A DNA stretch of 6,406 nt from Acidobacteriaceae bacterium (GCA_019246575.1 JAFAQG010000543.1:1-6406), one strand, 5' to 3'. Positions 1 through 6,406 are shown, counted from the first letter of the stretch. Numbers and translations are program-made. Notes: generated by a model from the letters alone, not told the origin.

Positions 1-293
1 TGTTTCAGGAGCGTATCGCACATGGAACCCTGATCTTCAGTGTTGCTGTCGGATTGACGGCTGGCGAGATCAACCCGGAGGCGCTTTCGTACGGCTATGA
101 CCGGTTGCGGTTTATCCGGCCCGTCTTCATCGGCGACACACTCACCGTCAAGGTGACGATCACAGACAAGCGCGACGCCCCAAAGTCGCCGGCCCATGGC
201 CTTGTGGTCGAGCTCTGCGAGACAACCAACCAGCGAGGCGAAACCGTTTTAGCCTGCGAGCATTTATTGATGGTGAAGCGCCGCTCTATATGA
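1..293 (+). CDS. MaoC-like hotdog-fold dehydratase, C-terminal part (5' end outside window)
   Basis: The open frame enters from the window edge (first full codon at position 3) and ends with TGA at 291-293, giving the last 97 residues. The TTG at 54 is an internal leucine, not a start: the reading continues upstream through a stretch containing [15 protein letters not shown], the helix typical of MaoC-type (R)-specific enoyl-CoA hydratases. The following part, [19 protein letters not shown] and then a strand with TVKVTIT, matches the second half of a hotdog fold, where F-x-x-P-V-x-x-G-D-T-L is characteristic. The catalytic Asp/His of MaoC enzymes lie further upstream and are not visible, so activity cannot be judged. 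Family members hydrate enoyl-CoA thioesters or act on small acyl-CoAs such as mesaconyl-CoA; the substrate here is unknown. The stop overlaps the next start as ATGA, implying translational coupling. Family call fairly sure, role unknown. Confidence 0.8.
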   Translation, partial: FQERIAHGTLIFSVAVGLTAGEINPEALSYGYDRLRFIRPVFIGDTLTVKVTITDKRDAPKSPAHGLVVELCETTNQRGETVLACEHLLMVKRRSI

Positions 294-1852
294 CTTCCAC
301 TCCGCGCAATCGCAGCCCGGAACGAAGTGACCGGGTTAGAACCGGCCGTCCCATTACGAGGAGATCGGCGCTGTCTTTACTCGGAACGGCAGCTGCTGCC
401 GCGCGACAAAGCTCGAAACCACTGTTTCAGCCGACCTGGGAATCTCTCAAGCAATACCGGTGCCCGGAATGGTTCGCCGAAGCAAAATTCGGAATCTGGG
501 CGCATTGGGGACCTCAGGGCGCACCACGGCAAGGTGATTGGTATGCACGCAACATGTACATCCAAGATACTCGGCAATATAAATTCCACGTTGAGCATTA
601 CGGTCATCCATCGAAAGTCGGATACAAAAATGTCATCCCCCTGTGGAAGGCCGAACACTGGGAACCGGAAACTCTAATCGCACGATACAGAAGAGCTGGC
701 GCAAAATATTTCGTAGCCTTAGGAGTACACTGCGATAACTTCGATTGCTGGAACTCGAAACATCATCGCTGGAATGCCGTTAATTTTGGCCCCAAAAGGG
801 ACGTAGTGGGTACCTGGCGCGATGTCGCGCGACGGAACGGCTTGCGTTTCGGAGTAACCGAGCATCTCGGCTGGACTTGGAATTGGTTCAACGTCAACAA
901 AAATTCCGATAAGACAGGCCCAATGGCCGGAGTACCGTATGACGGCAATGATCCGAAATATCAGGATCTCTACTTGCCTCCCCATCCCGGCGACATGGCA
1001 TCTTATCCGGTCAATGCCACCGAACACTGGAAGCAGCAATGGCTCAGCCGCATCAAGGATCTTATCGATCAGCACCGCCCCGATCTCGTATACACGGATG
1101 GCGGCGCATTCGACCAAGTCGGCCTGGATCTGATTTCGCATTACTATAACGCGAACATAGCGTGGCACGCTGGGCGGCTGGAAGGTGTTTACACTCTGAA
1201 AAACCACAATGTGAAGCCGAGAATTTACGGCGATTATGAAGAAGGCGCCTGCACGCTGGAAGTAGAACGCGGAATGGTGCCGGATATACACCCGACGCCG
1301 TGGCAGACCGACACGTGTATCGGGCAGTGGTTTTACTTTGATGGATTTCCGTACAAAACGCCCGCCCAAGTAACCCATCAACTCGTCGACATTGTAAGTA
1401 AGAACGGAAATATGTTGTTGAACTTTCCACTTCAGCCCGACGGAACGTTAGATTCAAAGGAGGAGAGCATTCTCGACGAGATCACGAAATGGATGCGAAT
1501 TCACGCAGAAGCGATTTTTGCAACTCGCCCCTGGAAAGTGTTTGGCGAAGGACCCTCGACGGCGGCAACCAAGGACATAGATGAGCGCAAAATGAAGCCA
1601 TTTACGGCTGACACCCTCCGCTTTACGTCGAAAGAAGGCAAACTCTTCATCTTTTGCTTGGGTTCACCACAATCGAGCATCACGGTCCGATCACTCGCCC
1701 AGACCGCAGGCTTGTGGACGAAGAAGATCTCGCATATTCGCCTGCTCGGATCCGATGAAAGGGTTGAGTGGTCGCTCGACTCGAGCGCCCTTCACATCGC
1801 GCCTTTGCGGCAGCAACCCTCTCCATATACCGTCGCGTTTGAACTTTCCTGA
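290..1852 (+). CDS. Tat-exported GH29 alpha-L-fucosidase-type glycoside hydrolase
   Basis: This 520-residue protein carries a twin-arginine-like signal: a 23-residue polar, basic N-region, then [10 protein letters not shown] and an alanine run to about residue 38, so it is probably exported. The GH29 barrel follows: FGIWAHWG (67-74), the fold segment around [16 protein letters not shown] (142-157), [14 protein letters not shown] (161-174), then PDLVYTDGG (264-272) with D270 as the likely retaining nucleophile, PWQTD (337-341) and [13 protein letters not shown] (366-378). Residues from about 420 to 520 look like the C-terminal beta-sandwich. The acid/base glutamate is not fixed by motif; E318, E324 and E326 are candidates. 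Family enzymes release alpha-L-fucose from glycans. Oddity: the usual His-His pair of the KHHDGF-type motif reads H147-C148 here. No ATG, GTG or TTG lies between 290 and the RR motif, so 290 is the only standard start; the ribosome site is weak (GGTGAA at 272-277, 12 nt away). The linkage and substrate are not certain. Confidence 0.88.
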   Translation: MTSTPRNRSPERSDRVRTGRPITRRSALSLLGTAAAAARQSSKPLFQPTWESLKQYRCPEWFAEAKFGIWAHWGPQGAPRQGDWYARNMYIQDTRQYKFHVEHYGHPSKVGYKNVIPLWKAEHWEPETLIARYRRAGAKYFVALGVHCDNFDCWNSKHHRWNAVNFGPKRDVVGTWRDVARRNGLRFGVTEHLGWTWNWFNVNKNSDKTGPMAGVPYDGNDPKYQDLYLPPHPGDMASYPVNATEHWKQQWLSRIKDLIDQHRPDLVYTDGGAFDQVGLDLISHYYNANIAWHAGRLEGVYTLKNHNVKPRIYGDYEEGACTLEVERGMVPDIHPTPWQTDTCIGQWFYFDGFPYKTPAQVTHQLVDIVSKNGNMLLNFPLQPDGTLDSKEESILDEITKWMRIHAEAIFATRPWKVFGEGPSTAATKDIDERKMKPFTADTLRFTSKEGKLFIFCLGSPQSSITVRSLAQTAGLWTKKISHIRLLGSDERVEWSLDSSALHIAPLRQQPSPYTVAFELS

Positions 1853-1864
1853 GAATATTGCAAT

Positions 1865-3136
1865 ATGGACGAAAGATTGTACGCACGCTACTGGATTGAG
1901 ACTGCGTTTCCCTTGGAGTACGCAGCGGAAACGATGGCGGGTGAGCAATCGACCGGAACGTTTACGCGCGTGCCCGGAGAAACCGATGAATTGCGGGAAC
2001 ACCACGCCGCACGTGTGGAGCAGATCGCCGAACTTGACTCTGTAAGTGAACCATCTTTGCCCGGCGCTGGACTGCCGAAAGGAGTAACTGCGTCTACACG
2101 GTACTGCCGCGCGGAACTCACGCTCTCCTGGTCGCTCTCTAACATGGGCTTGTCGCTCCCGAATGTAGTAAGTACGATAGCCGGAAATCTTTTCGAGCTG
2201 AAGCCGTTTTCCGGGCTTCGCCTGATGGATGTTACTTTCCCGTCAGTATTTCTCGACCGCTATTTTGGACCGCAGTTTGGGGTAAGCGGCACACGAACTC
2301 TTTCGAGTGTCTACGATCGCCCGTTGATCGGCACAATTATCAAACCGAGCGTCGGATTGTCGCCCCAAGCAACGGCGGACCTGGTTGCTCGGCTTGCTGA
2401 AGCCGGAATTGATTTCATCAAGGATGACGAGTTACAAGCCGATGGCCCGCATTGCCCGTTTCGGAAACGCGCCGAGGCCGTCATGCGTGTGATTAATGGA
2501 AACGCTGAAAAGACTGGCAAAAAGGTCATGTACGCGATCAATATCACCGGTGAGATCGATGAAATGCTCGAGCGCCACGAGCGGGTGCGATCTCTCGGCG
2601 GAACGTGCGTGATGGTTAGCCTCAACAGTGTAGGGATGCCTGCTGTGAACGCGCTGAGACGTCACTGTGCTCTCGCCATTCATGGACACCGGAACGGATG
2701 GGGCATTTACAGTCGCTCCCCCGCGATCGGGATGAGTTACATCGCGTATCAGAAACTTTGGCGTCTCGTCGGCGTCGATCACCTTCACGTCAACGGTCTT
2801 CAGAATAAGTTCTGCGAAACCGACGGTTCCGTCATTGCGTCCGCGCGCGAGTGTTTGACCCCGATGTTTCCGGCGCCGGCAAAGGGCTGTGAAGTCATGC
2901 CCGTTTTTTCGTCTGGCCAGTCTGCGAAACAGGCCCCGGCCACATATGCTGCGCTCCACACAACCGATCTTATTTTTGCTGCAGGAGGCGGCATCATGGC
3001 GCATCCGCAGGGTGAAGCGGCGGGTGTGCGGAGTCTGCAACAAGCGTGGGAAGCCGCCGTAACCGGTGTGCCACTTACTGATTACGCAGCAACGCGGCCG
3101 GAACTAAGAACTGCCCTCGAAAAATTCGCTGCCTGA
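1865..3136 (+). CDS. RuBisCO-like protein (form IV), probable 3-oxo sugar-acid-phosphate decarboxylase (OiaX/OiaT type)
   Basis: This 423-residue protein is a full RuBisCO large-subunit homologue: N-terminal domain to about 145, then a TIM barrel. By hand alignment to spinach RbcL it keeps E27 (E60; AGEQSTGTF), T32 (T65), N108 (N123; IAGNLF), K160 (K175; GTIIKPSVGL), the metal-site K186-D188-E189 (K201/D203/E204; FIKDDEL), H275-R276 (H294-R295), H308 (H327), loop-6 K315 (K334; HVNGLQNKF), S349/G351 (S379/G381) and the phosphate-binding GGG at 374-376. S162 replaces K177 and W279 replaces H298, so it is an RLP and not a CO2-fixing RuBisCO. Known RLP roles include methionine-salvage enolase or isomerase and, in D-apiose catabolism, decarboxylation (OiaX) or transcarboxylation/hydrolysis (OiaT) of 3-oxo-isoapionate 4-phosphate. 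The adjoining DUF1537 kinase favours the last group; OiaX and OiaT cannot be separated by eye. The start lies 12 nt after the fucosidase stop with no clear Shine-Dalgarno, so coupling is likely. Confidence 0.9.
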   Translation: MDERLYARYWIETAFPLEYAAETMAGEQSTGTFTRVPGETDELREHHAARVEQIAELDSVSEPSLPGAGLPKGVTASTRYCRAELTLSWSLSNMGLSLPNVVSTIAGNLFELKPFSGLRLMDVTFPSVFLDRYFGPQFGVSGTRTLSSVYDRPLIGTIIKPSVGLSPQATADLVARLAEAGIDFIKDDELQADGPHCPFRKRAEAVMRVINGNAEKTGKKVMYAINITGEIDEMLERHERVRSLGGTCVMVSLNSVGMPAVNALRRHCALAIHGHRNGWGIYSRSPAIGMSYIAYQKLWRLVGVDHLHVNGLQNKFCETDGSVIASARECLTPMFPAPAKGCEVMPVFSSGQSAKQAPATYAALHTTDLIFAAGGGIMAHPQGEAAGVRSLQQAWEAAVTGVPLTDYAATRPELRTALEKFAA

Positions 3137-4441
3137 ATGGCCTCCGATCAGCAGACGCCGATCTTCACGTTTTACGGCGACGACTTCACAGGGTCCACAG
3201 ACGCACTCGAGGCGCTCGCAATCAATGGCGTCGCGAGTGTGCTCTTCTTCAAGCTGCCGGACGACGCGATGCTCCGGCAATTCGGACATTGTCAGGCGAT
3301 CGGCGTTGCTGGCGAAAGCCGTAGTCGCTCGCCCGAATGGATGTGTGCCACCTTGCCCGCGGTATTTCGTCGCCTGAAAGAGATCGGCGGACAAATATGT
3401 CAGTACAAAGTCTGTTCCACTTTCGACAGCTCTCCGCAGATTGGCAGCATCGGCCGTGCGCTGGACATCGGCGCGGAAGTTTTCGAGTCTGAATTCGTAC
3501 CTGTGTTTGCGGCCGCTCCGCGCCTGAAGCGTTACGTCGCCTTTGCAAACCTGTTCGCGGCGGCGGGCCAGTGTGTCTATCGCATCGATCGCCATCCGAC
3601 GATGAGCCGCCATCCGGTTACGCCGATGCGTGAAAGCGATTTGCGATTGCATCTCGGAAATCAGACCACCCGCAGCCTCCGGTCATTTGATATCCGTTCT
3701 CTCGAGGCACAGGATGCCGGTGCGCGGCTCGATGCACTGCTCCGCGAGCACCCGCACGGCGTGCTCTTCGATGGAATGTCCGAGCAATCTGTTGAGAAAA
3801 GCAGCGCCCTGGTTTGGGCCCGCCGTAGGCGAGCGCCGTTCGTGATTGCAAGCTCCGGTTTTACGCACGGCTTGGCGAGTCACTGGCGATCTATGGGCCT
3901 GCTGAGCGCGACTGCCACGCCGTCGCAGGCAACGCGGACGGATCGTCTGATTGTGTTTTCCGGCAGCTGCTCGCCCGTAACGGAAAGCCAGATTCGCTGG
4001 TCTCTTGCGAATGGGTTTACCGGGTTTCGGATCGACCCAGCTCTAATCGGGCCCGCAGCCGCGGCTACTATGGACGCGGCACTTACAGCACTGCAGGCCG
4101 GGCGCAGTGTTGTTATTTACACCGCACTCGGGCCGAGCGAGTGCGTCGACGCTGCAGGTGGCGAGCCGTTAGGCTCGGAGTTGGGCCGTCTGCTTCGAGA
4201 CCTCCTGCTGCGCTCCGGTGTGCGCCGGGCCATCATCGCCGGCGGTGACACATCGAGCCATGCGGGCCAGCAGCTCGGAATCTATGCTCTAACCGTCCGG
4301 GGTCCACTTACGCCTGGGGCGCCCCTTTGTGAGGCGCACAGTCATGATCCAAATCTTCGCGGCCTCGAACTGGTCCTTAAAGGTGGACAAGTAGGTGGTG
4401 AAGATTTCTTTCGCTCCGTTCTCGAAGGCAAGCCCGGCTAA
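3137..4441 (+). CDS. Four-carbon acid sugar kinase family protein (DUF1537), OiaK-like
   Basis: This 434-residue protein has both halves of the DUF1537 kinase. The N-terminal substrate domain starts with FYGDDFTGSTDALEAL (12-27), the DDxTG signature, then KVCSTFDSSPQIGSIGRALD (91-110) and RHPTMSRHPVTPMRESDL (152-169). The C-terminal nucleotide-binding domain has VFSGSCSPVTESQI (273-286), IIAGGDTSSHAG (366-377) and LKGGQVGGEDFF (414-425). Family members phosphorylate C4 sugar acids (threonate, erythronate, 2-oxo-tetronates) or 3-oxo-isoapionate (OiaK). Lying next to the RLP, it most likely makes the phosphorylated 3-oxo acid that the RLP then decarboxylates; no tetronate-pathway partners (PdxA2, OtnC aldolase-type, OtnI) are visible. 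Its ATG follows the RLP TGA with no spacer (TGAATG), and no strong ribosome site is seen. Its TAA overlaps the stop of the convergent transporter gene. Family sure, substrate inferred. Confidence 0.93.
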   Translation: MASDQQTPIFTFYGDDFTGSTDALEALAINGVASVLFFKLPDDAMLRQFGHCQAIGVAGESRSRSPEWMCATLPAVFRRLKEIGGQICQYKVCSTFDSSPQIGSIGRALDIGAEVFESEFVPVFAAAPRLKRYVAFANLFAAAGQCVYRIDRHPTMSRHPVTPMRESDLRLHLGNQTTRSLRSFDIRSLEAQDAGARLDALLREHPHGVLFDGMSEQSVEKSSALVWARRRRAPFVIASSGFTHGLASHWRSMGLLSATATPSQATRTDRLIVFSGSCSPVTESQIRWSLANGFTGFRIDPALIGPAAAATMDAALTALQAGRSVVIYTALGPSECVDAAGGEPLGSELGRLLRDLLLRSGVRRAIIAGGDTSSHAGQQLGIYALTVRGPLTPGAPLCEAHSHDPNLRGLELVLKGGQVGGEDFFRSVLEGKPG

Positions 4442-5646
4442 GCGGCGCACACTTCTGTTCGAGTAAGGGCCTGCGTCGGATCGATGCGTGAGAACAGCAT
4501 GGCGCTTGTCATTACCATGCCCGCAATTGTAAATAAGGGGATCGTGTAACTTCCGCTCGCGCGTATTACGTACCCGAACAGCACCGTACATAGAAATCCC
4601 CCCAGTTGACCCGAGCTATTCATAATGCCAGTGACAACTCCTGAATACTCATGCCCGATGTCAAGGCAGACCGCCCATGCCGCCGGCAGCATCAGATCCA
4701 TAACGCCGAACCCGAGTGAGCAGAGCACCACAATCGCAGTCTTATTCCTCACTGCCGCCATGCCTGCAATGAGTAGGGAGGACGTCGCTAGGCTACTGCA
4801 CGCAACAGCGCGGCGGCCGATTTTCAGACCATACTTCCGAACCAAACGATCACTTAGGAAACCACCTGTTACATTGCCCGCGACACCCAGCACGAATGGA
4901 AAGGAGGAAAAAATTCCCATTTCAGATTCGGAGAATCCTGCGCCGCGCACCAGATAGGTCGGCAGCCATGCCATATAGAACCAAGAACCCCATGCGTAAC
5001 AGCCGTAGGTTACAAAGATGAGCCAAACTTGAGAGCTCCGCAGAATGAGGCCCCACGGAATATCGGTATGCGAAGGAGTGTCCACTGGCGCTAACGCGTC
5101 CCGATAAAACCTCCGCCATACAACGACCCAAACAACTCCTATGGCTCCGAAGATCACGAACGTCATCCGCCATCCAACAACCCCGAGCAGCGGGACCACT
5201 AATATCGGTGACAATGCCCCGCCTAAACGGCTCGCCGCCCACACAAACCCTTGCGCACGTGCTCGTTCAGTGGGCGGGAACCAGCGCGCAATAACTCCGG
5301 AGGCGTTGGGATACGCGCCGGCCTCGCCAACTCCGAACAAAAATCTTGTGGCAAGCAACTGCCAAAATGTTCGTGACGCTCCGGTCAATGAAGTAAACAC
5401 CGACCACCACAGCACGATGCGCGCCAAAACACGCCGCTGGCCTAATCGATCTCCCAGCGCCCCAGTGGGGATCTCGAAAACTCCGTAGGAGAGCACGAAT
5501 GCTCCCAGGATCCAGCCCCACCGTGCCGGATCGATATGAAGCTCGTCCTGCATGCGCGGGCCCGCGACCGAAATACACAACCTGTCGAGAAACGTGATGA
5601 TCGCAAGTGCAATCAGTAACAGTAATACACCGGTTCTTTTCTTCAA
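4438..5646 (-). CDS. MFS transporter, anion:cation symporter (sugar-acid/hexuronate) type
   Basis: This 402-residue membrane protein has about 12 predicted helices. TM1 (residues 6-20) ends in FLDRLCISVAGP, the Asp-Arg signature of ACS-family carriers such as those for glucarate, galactonate, hexuronate and tartrate. The MFS motif A is GALGDRLGQRR (62-72), its counterpart in the second half is GGFLSDRLVRKYG (261-273), and RFLFGVGEAGAYPNASG (101-117) is also typical of this subfamily. The central cytoplasmic loop runs from about 179 to 200. It probably imports an acidic monosaccharide with protons across the inner membrane; the exact substrate cannot be read, but the neighbouring acid-sugar kinase and RLP suggest an apionate- or aldonate-like acid. 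The start is TTG, overlapping the upstream TGA as TTGA, with GGAAGG 8 nt upstream. Length is normal for the family. The stop overlaps the stop of the convergent kinase gene by 4 nt. Confidence 0.9.
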   Translation of the reverse strand: MKKRTGVLLLLIALAIITFLDRLCISVAGPRMQDELHIDPARWGWILGAFVLSYGVFEIPTGALGDRLGQRRVLARIVLWWSVFTSLTGASRTFWQLLATRFLFGVGEAGAYPNASGVIARWFPPTERARAQGFVWAASRLGGALSPILVVPLLGVVGWRMTFVIFGAIGVVWVVVWRRFYRDALAPVDTPSHTDIPWGLILRSSQVWLIFVTYGCYAWGSWFYMAWLPTYLVRGAGFSESEMGIFSSFPFVLGVAGNVTGGFLSDRLVRKYGLKIGRRAVACSSLATSSLLIAGMAAVRNKTAIVVLCSLGFGVMDLMLPAAWAVCLDIGHEYSGVVTGIMNSSGQLGGFLCTVLFGYVIRASGSYTIPLFTIAGMVMTSAMLFSRIDPTQALTRTEVCAA

Positions 5647-6317
5647 CGAGCCGGCCTTCCACTCAGTAACTCGCGTGCTTGTTGAACCGCTAATTGCGGG
5701 CTTGATAACACCGGAATCCGGAGAATGTCAGGAGGCAATTGCTCGACAACGCGCGCCATGGAGGCCTGCGCGAGCACGACGGTATCCACTTTTTCGGCTA
5801 ATGATCTTAGCGCTTCCGACACAATGCGGTCATGCCCCTCGGTATCTCCCGCGAGAACTTTTTCGAACGCCCCCGAGCATAAGCATTCGGTTACTTGAAC
5901 GTGCCGCTGCTGTTCCGCCGCCTTTTCTTTGAGCAGCCTGACCGTCGGCTCGAGCGTCGTCTTCAGTGTGGCCGCCACACCGATTCGTTCCGCCGAAGTG
6001 ACTGCTTTCTCCGCCATCGGTTCATCCACTCGCAAAATCGGGAAATCATACATGCTCCGAGCGACAGGTATCGCTGCTCCGATCGATGAACAAGTCACCA
6101 TTACGGCGTCCGCGCCCCCTTCATGTGCCGAGCCGATCATATGCACCAGCCGCCGAATGGTCGTGTTGCTGAGGTGACCCGATGCGATAGTGTTCTGAAT
6201 GAGGCTCTCGTCCACCATGTGGAAGATCTTCACGCCTTCGAGCTCTTTACGCGCTAGCGCCGTAAATGAAGGCACAAGCATCGGGCTGGTATGGATGAAC
6301 GCGAGGGTGAAAGACAT
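5643..6317 (-). CDS. Asp/Glu racemase-fold protein lacking the second catalytic cysteine
   Basis: This 224-residue protein resembles the Asp/Glu/hydantoin racemase superfamily. It starts with LAFIHTSPMLVPSF (5-18), has the first-half site GADAVMVTCSSIGAA (68-82) with C76, the hinge part FPILRVDEPMAEKAV (92-106), RIGVAATLKTTLEP (111-124), the second-half strand VDTVVLAQASMARV (177-190) and IPVLSSPQLAV (201-211). In two-cysteine racemases the second strand usually ends in a Cys; here the matching place is Q184. Superfamily relatives include aspartate, glutamate and hydantoin racemases, maleate isomerase and the one-cysteine arylmalonate decarboxylase. A racemase mechanism with two bases is therefore doubtful; an isomerase, epimerase or decarboxylase acting on a sugar-acid intermediate is possible. 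ATG at 6317 has AGGTAGG 5 nt upstream. It is the first gene of a two-gene set with the transporter, joined by TTGA. Fold fairly sure, reaction unknown. Confidence 0.82.
   Translation of the reverse strand: MSFTLAFIHTSPMLVPSFTALARKELEGVKIFHMVDESLIQNTIASGHLSNTTIRRLVHMIGSAHEGGADAVMVTCSSIGAAIPVARSMYDFPILRVDEPMAEKAVTSAERIGVAATLKTTLEPTVRLLKEKAAEQQRHVQVTECLCSGAFEKVLAGDTEGHDRIVSEALRSLAEKVDTVVLAQASMARVVEQLPPDILRIPVLSSPQLAVQQARELLSGRPAR
5655..5660 (-). promoter_or_regulatory. Shine-Dalgarno site deciding the TTG start of the MFS gene
   Basis: GGAAGG on the minus strand lies inside the end of the racemase-fold gene, 8 nt before the TTG at 5646-5644. It supports the rare TTG start. The next in-frame candidates lie inside TM1 and would damage it. 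The overlap with the preceding stop (TTGA) also favours re-initiation here. Confidence 0.65.
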
Positions 6318-6406
6318 ATCGACCTACCTGGAAAGCCTGGATGTGAAATGATAAGTACCGGACCCTACACTCGACTTTCTTCGTTCAAAGCCCGGCATGA
6401 ATACTG
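6318..6406 (-). other. Upstream leader of the minus-strand pair (non-coding as far as seen)
   Basis: This 89-nt stretch holds the ribosome site above and a -10-like TATCAT (minus strand, 6353-6348), but no convincing -35 at 16-19 nt. A short open frame on the minus strand runs from the window edge to TAG at 6367-6365 and could be the tail of an upstream gene, though 13 codons cannot show this. No hairpin, operator-like palindrome or RNA gene was recognised. Confidence 0.3.
6323..6329 (-). promoter_or_regulatory. Shine-Dalgarno site of the racemase-fold gene
   Basis: AGGTAGG on the minus strand sits 5 nt before the ATG at 6317-6315. It is the strongest ribosome-binding sequence in the window and fits a gene that starts a transcript or follows an intergenic gap. 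Confidence 0.65.

Noticed and set aside
719..1381. 220-codon open frame antisense to the fucosidase gene
   Set aside because: Opposite a gene with clear GH29 motifs throughout; its translation has no recognisable domain and no ribosome site, so it is a shadow frame.
1773..1787. Near-perfect inverted repeat CGCTCGA-C-TCGAGCG
   Set aside because: Inside the fucosidase coding sequence, 1-nt centre so it cannot form a normal hairpin, no T-run, and no second copy seen.
2432..3043. 203-codon open frame antisense to the RLP gene
   Set aside because: The RLP frame carries conserved catalytic motifs across this span; the antisense product is rich in Arg/His and resembles nothing known.
1865..3136. 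Genuine CO2-fixing RuBisCO large subunit
   Set aside because: Length (423) and the K177 and H298 replacements, together with the catabolic kinase neighbour and absence of phosphoribulokinase, point to form IV RLP.
3104..3652. 182-codon open frame antisense to the start of the kinase gene
   Set aside because: Covers the conserved DDxTG region of the kinase on the other strand; no domain or upstream signals.
4316..4325. Palindrome GGGGCGCCCC
   Set aside because: No loop and inside the kinase gene; expected by chance in GC-rich coding DNA.
6348..6353. TATCAT (minus strand) as a promoter -10 for the racemase-fold gene
   Set aside because: No matching -35 at acceptable spacing; kept only as a weak note in the leader entry.

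Overview
The window reads as a compact soil-bacterial catabolic locus built from two convergent gene sets. Organism: moderately high GC, a Tat-exported glycoside hydrolase and tightly packed sugar-acid genes suggest a plant-polymer-degrading bacterium. The style resembles Acidobacteriota (Bryobacterales/Solibacter-like) or a related phylum. This is inference from general look, not from a marker gene.

Plus strand, 1-4441: the 3' end of a MaoC-like hotdog hydratase gene is cut by the window edge. It overlaps by 4 nt (ATGA) a Tat-signal GH29 alpha-L-fucosidase-type gene. After 12 nt comes a form IV RuBisCO-like protein (RLP), and its TGA directly abuts the ATG of a four-carbon acid sugar kinase (DUF1537) gene. 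The spacing argues for one transcript. RLP plus DUF1537 kinase is the enzyme pair known from D-apiose/apionate catabolism: OiaK phosphorylates 3-oxo-isoapionate, and the RLPs OiaX or OiaT then remove the carboxylate. That pathway or a close analogue on another branched or 3-keto sugar acid is the best reading.

Minus strand, 6317-4438: an Asp/Glu-racemase-fold protein that lacks the second catalytic cysteine is followed by an MFS transporter of the sugar-acid/organic-anion type. The two are coupled by a TTGA stop/start overlap. The transporter gene meets the kinase gene tail to tail with a 4-nt overlap, leaving no intergenic terminator.

Working model (inference): the exported GH29 trims a plant polysaccharide, the MFS protein imports an acidic sugar, and the kinase and RLP phosphorylate and decarboxylate the derived 3-oxo acid to a ketose phosphate. 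The single-cysteine racemase-fold protein and the MaoC-like protein are the pieces not explained by the described pathways. No RNA genes, CRISPR arrays, insertion sequences or convincing repeats were found. The only sizeable non-coding stretch is 6318-6406.
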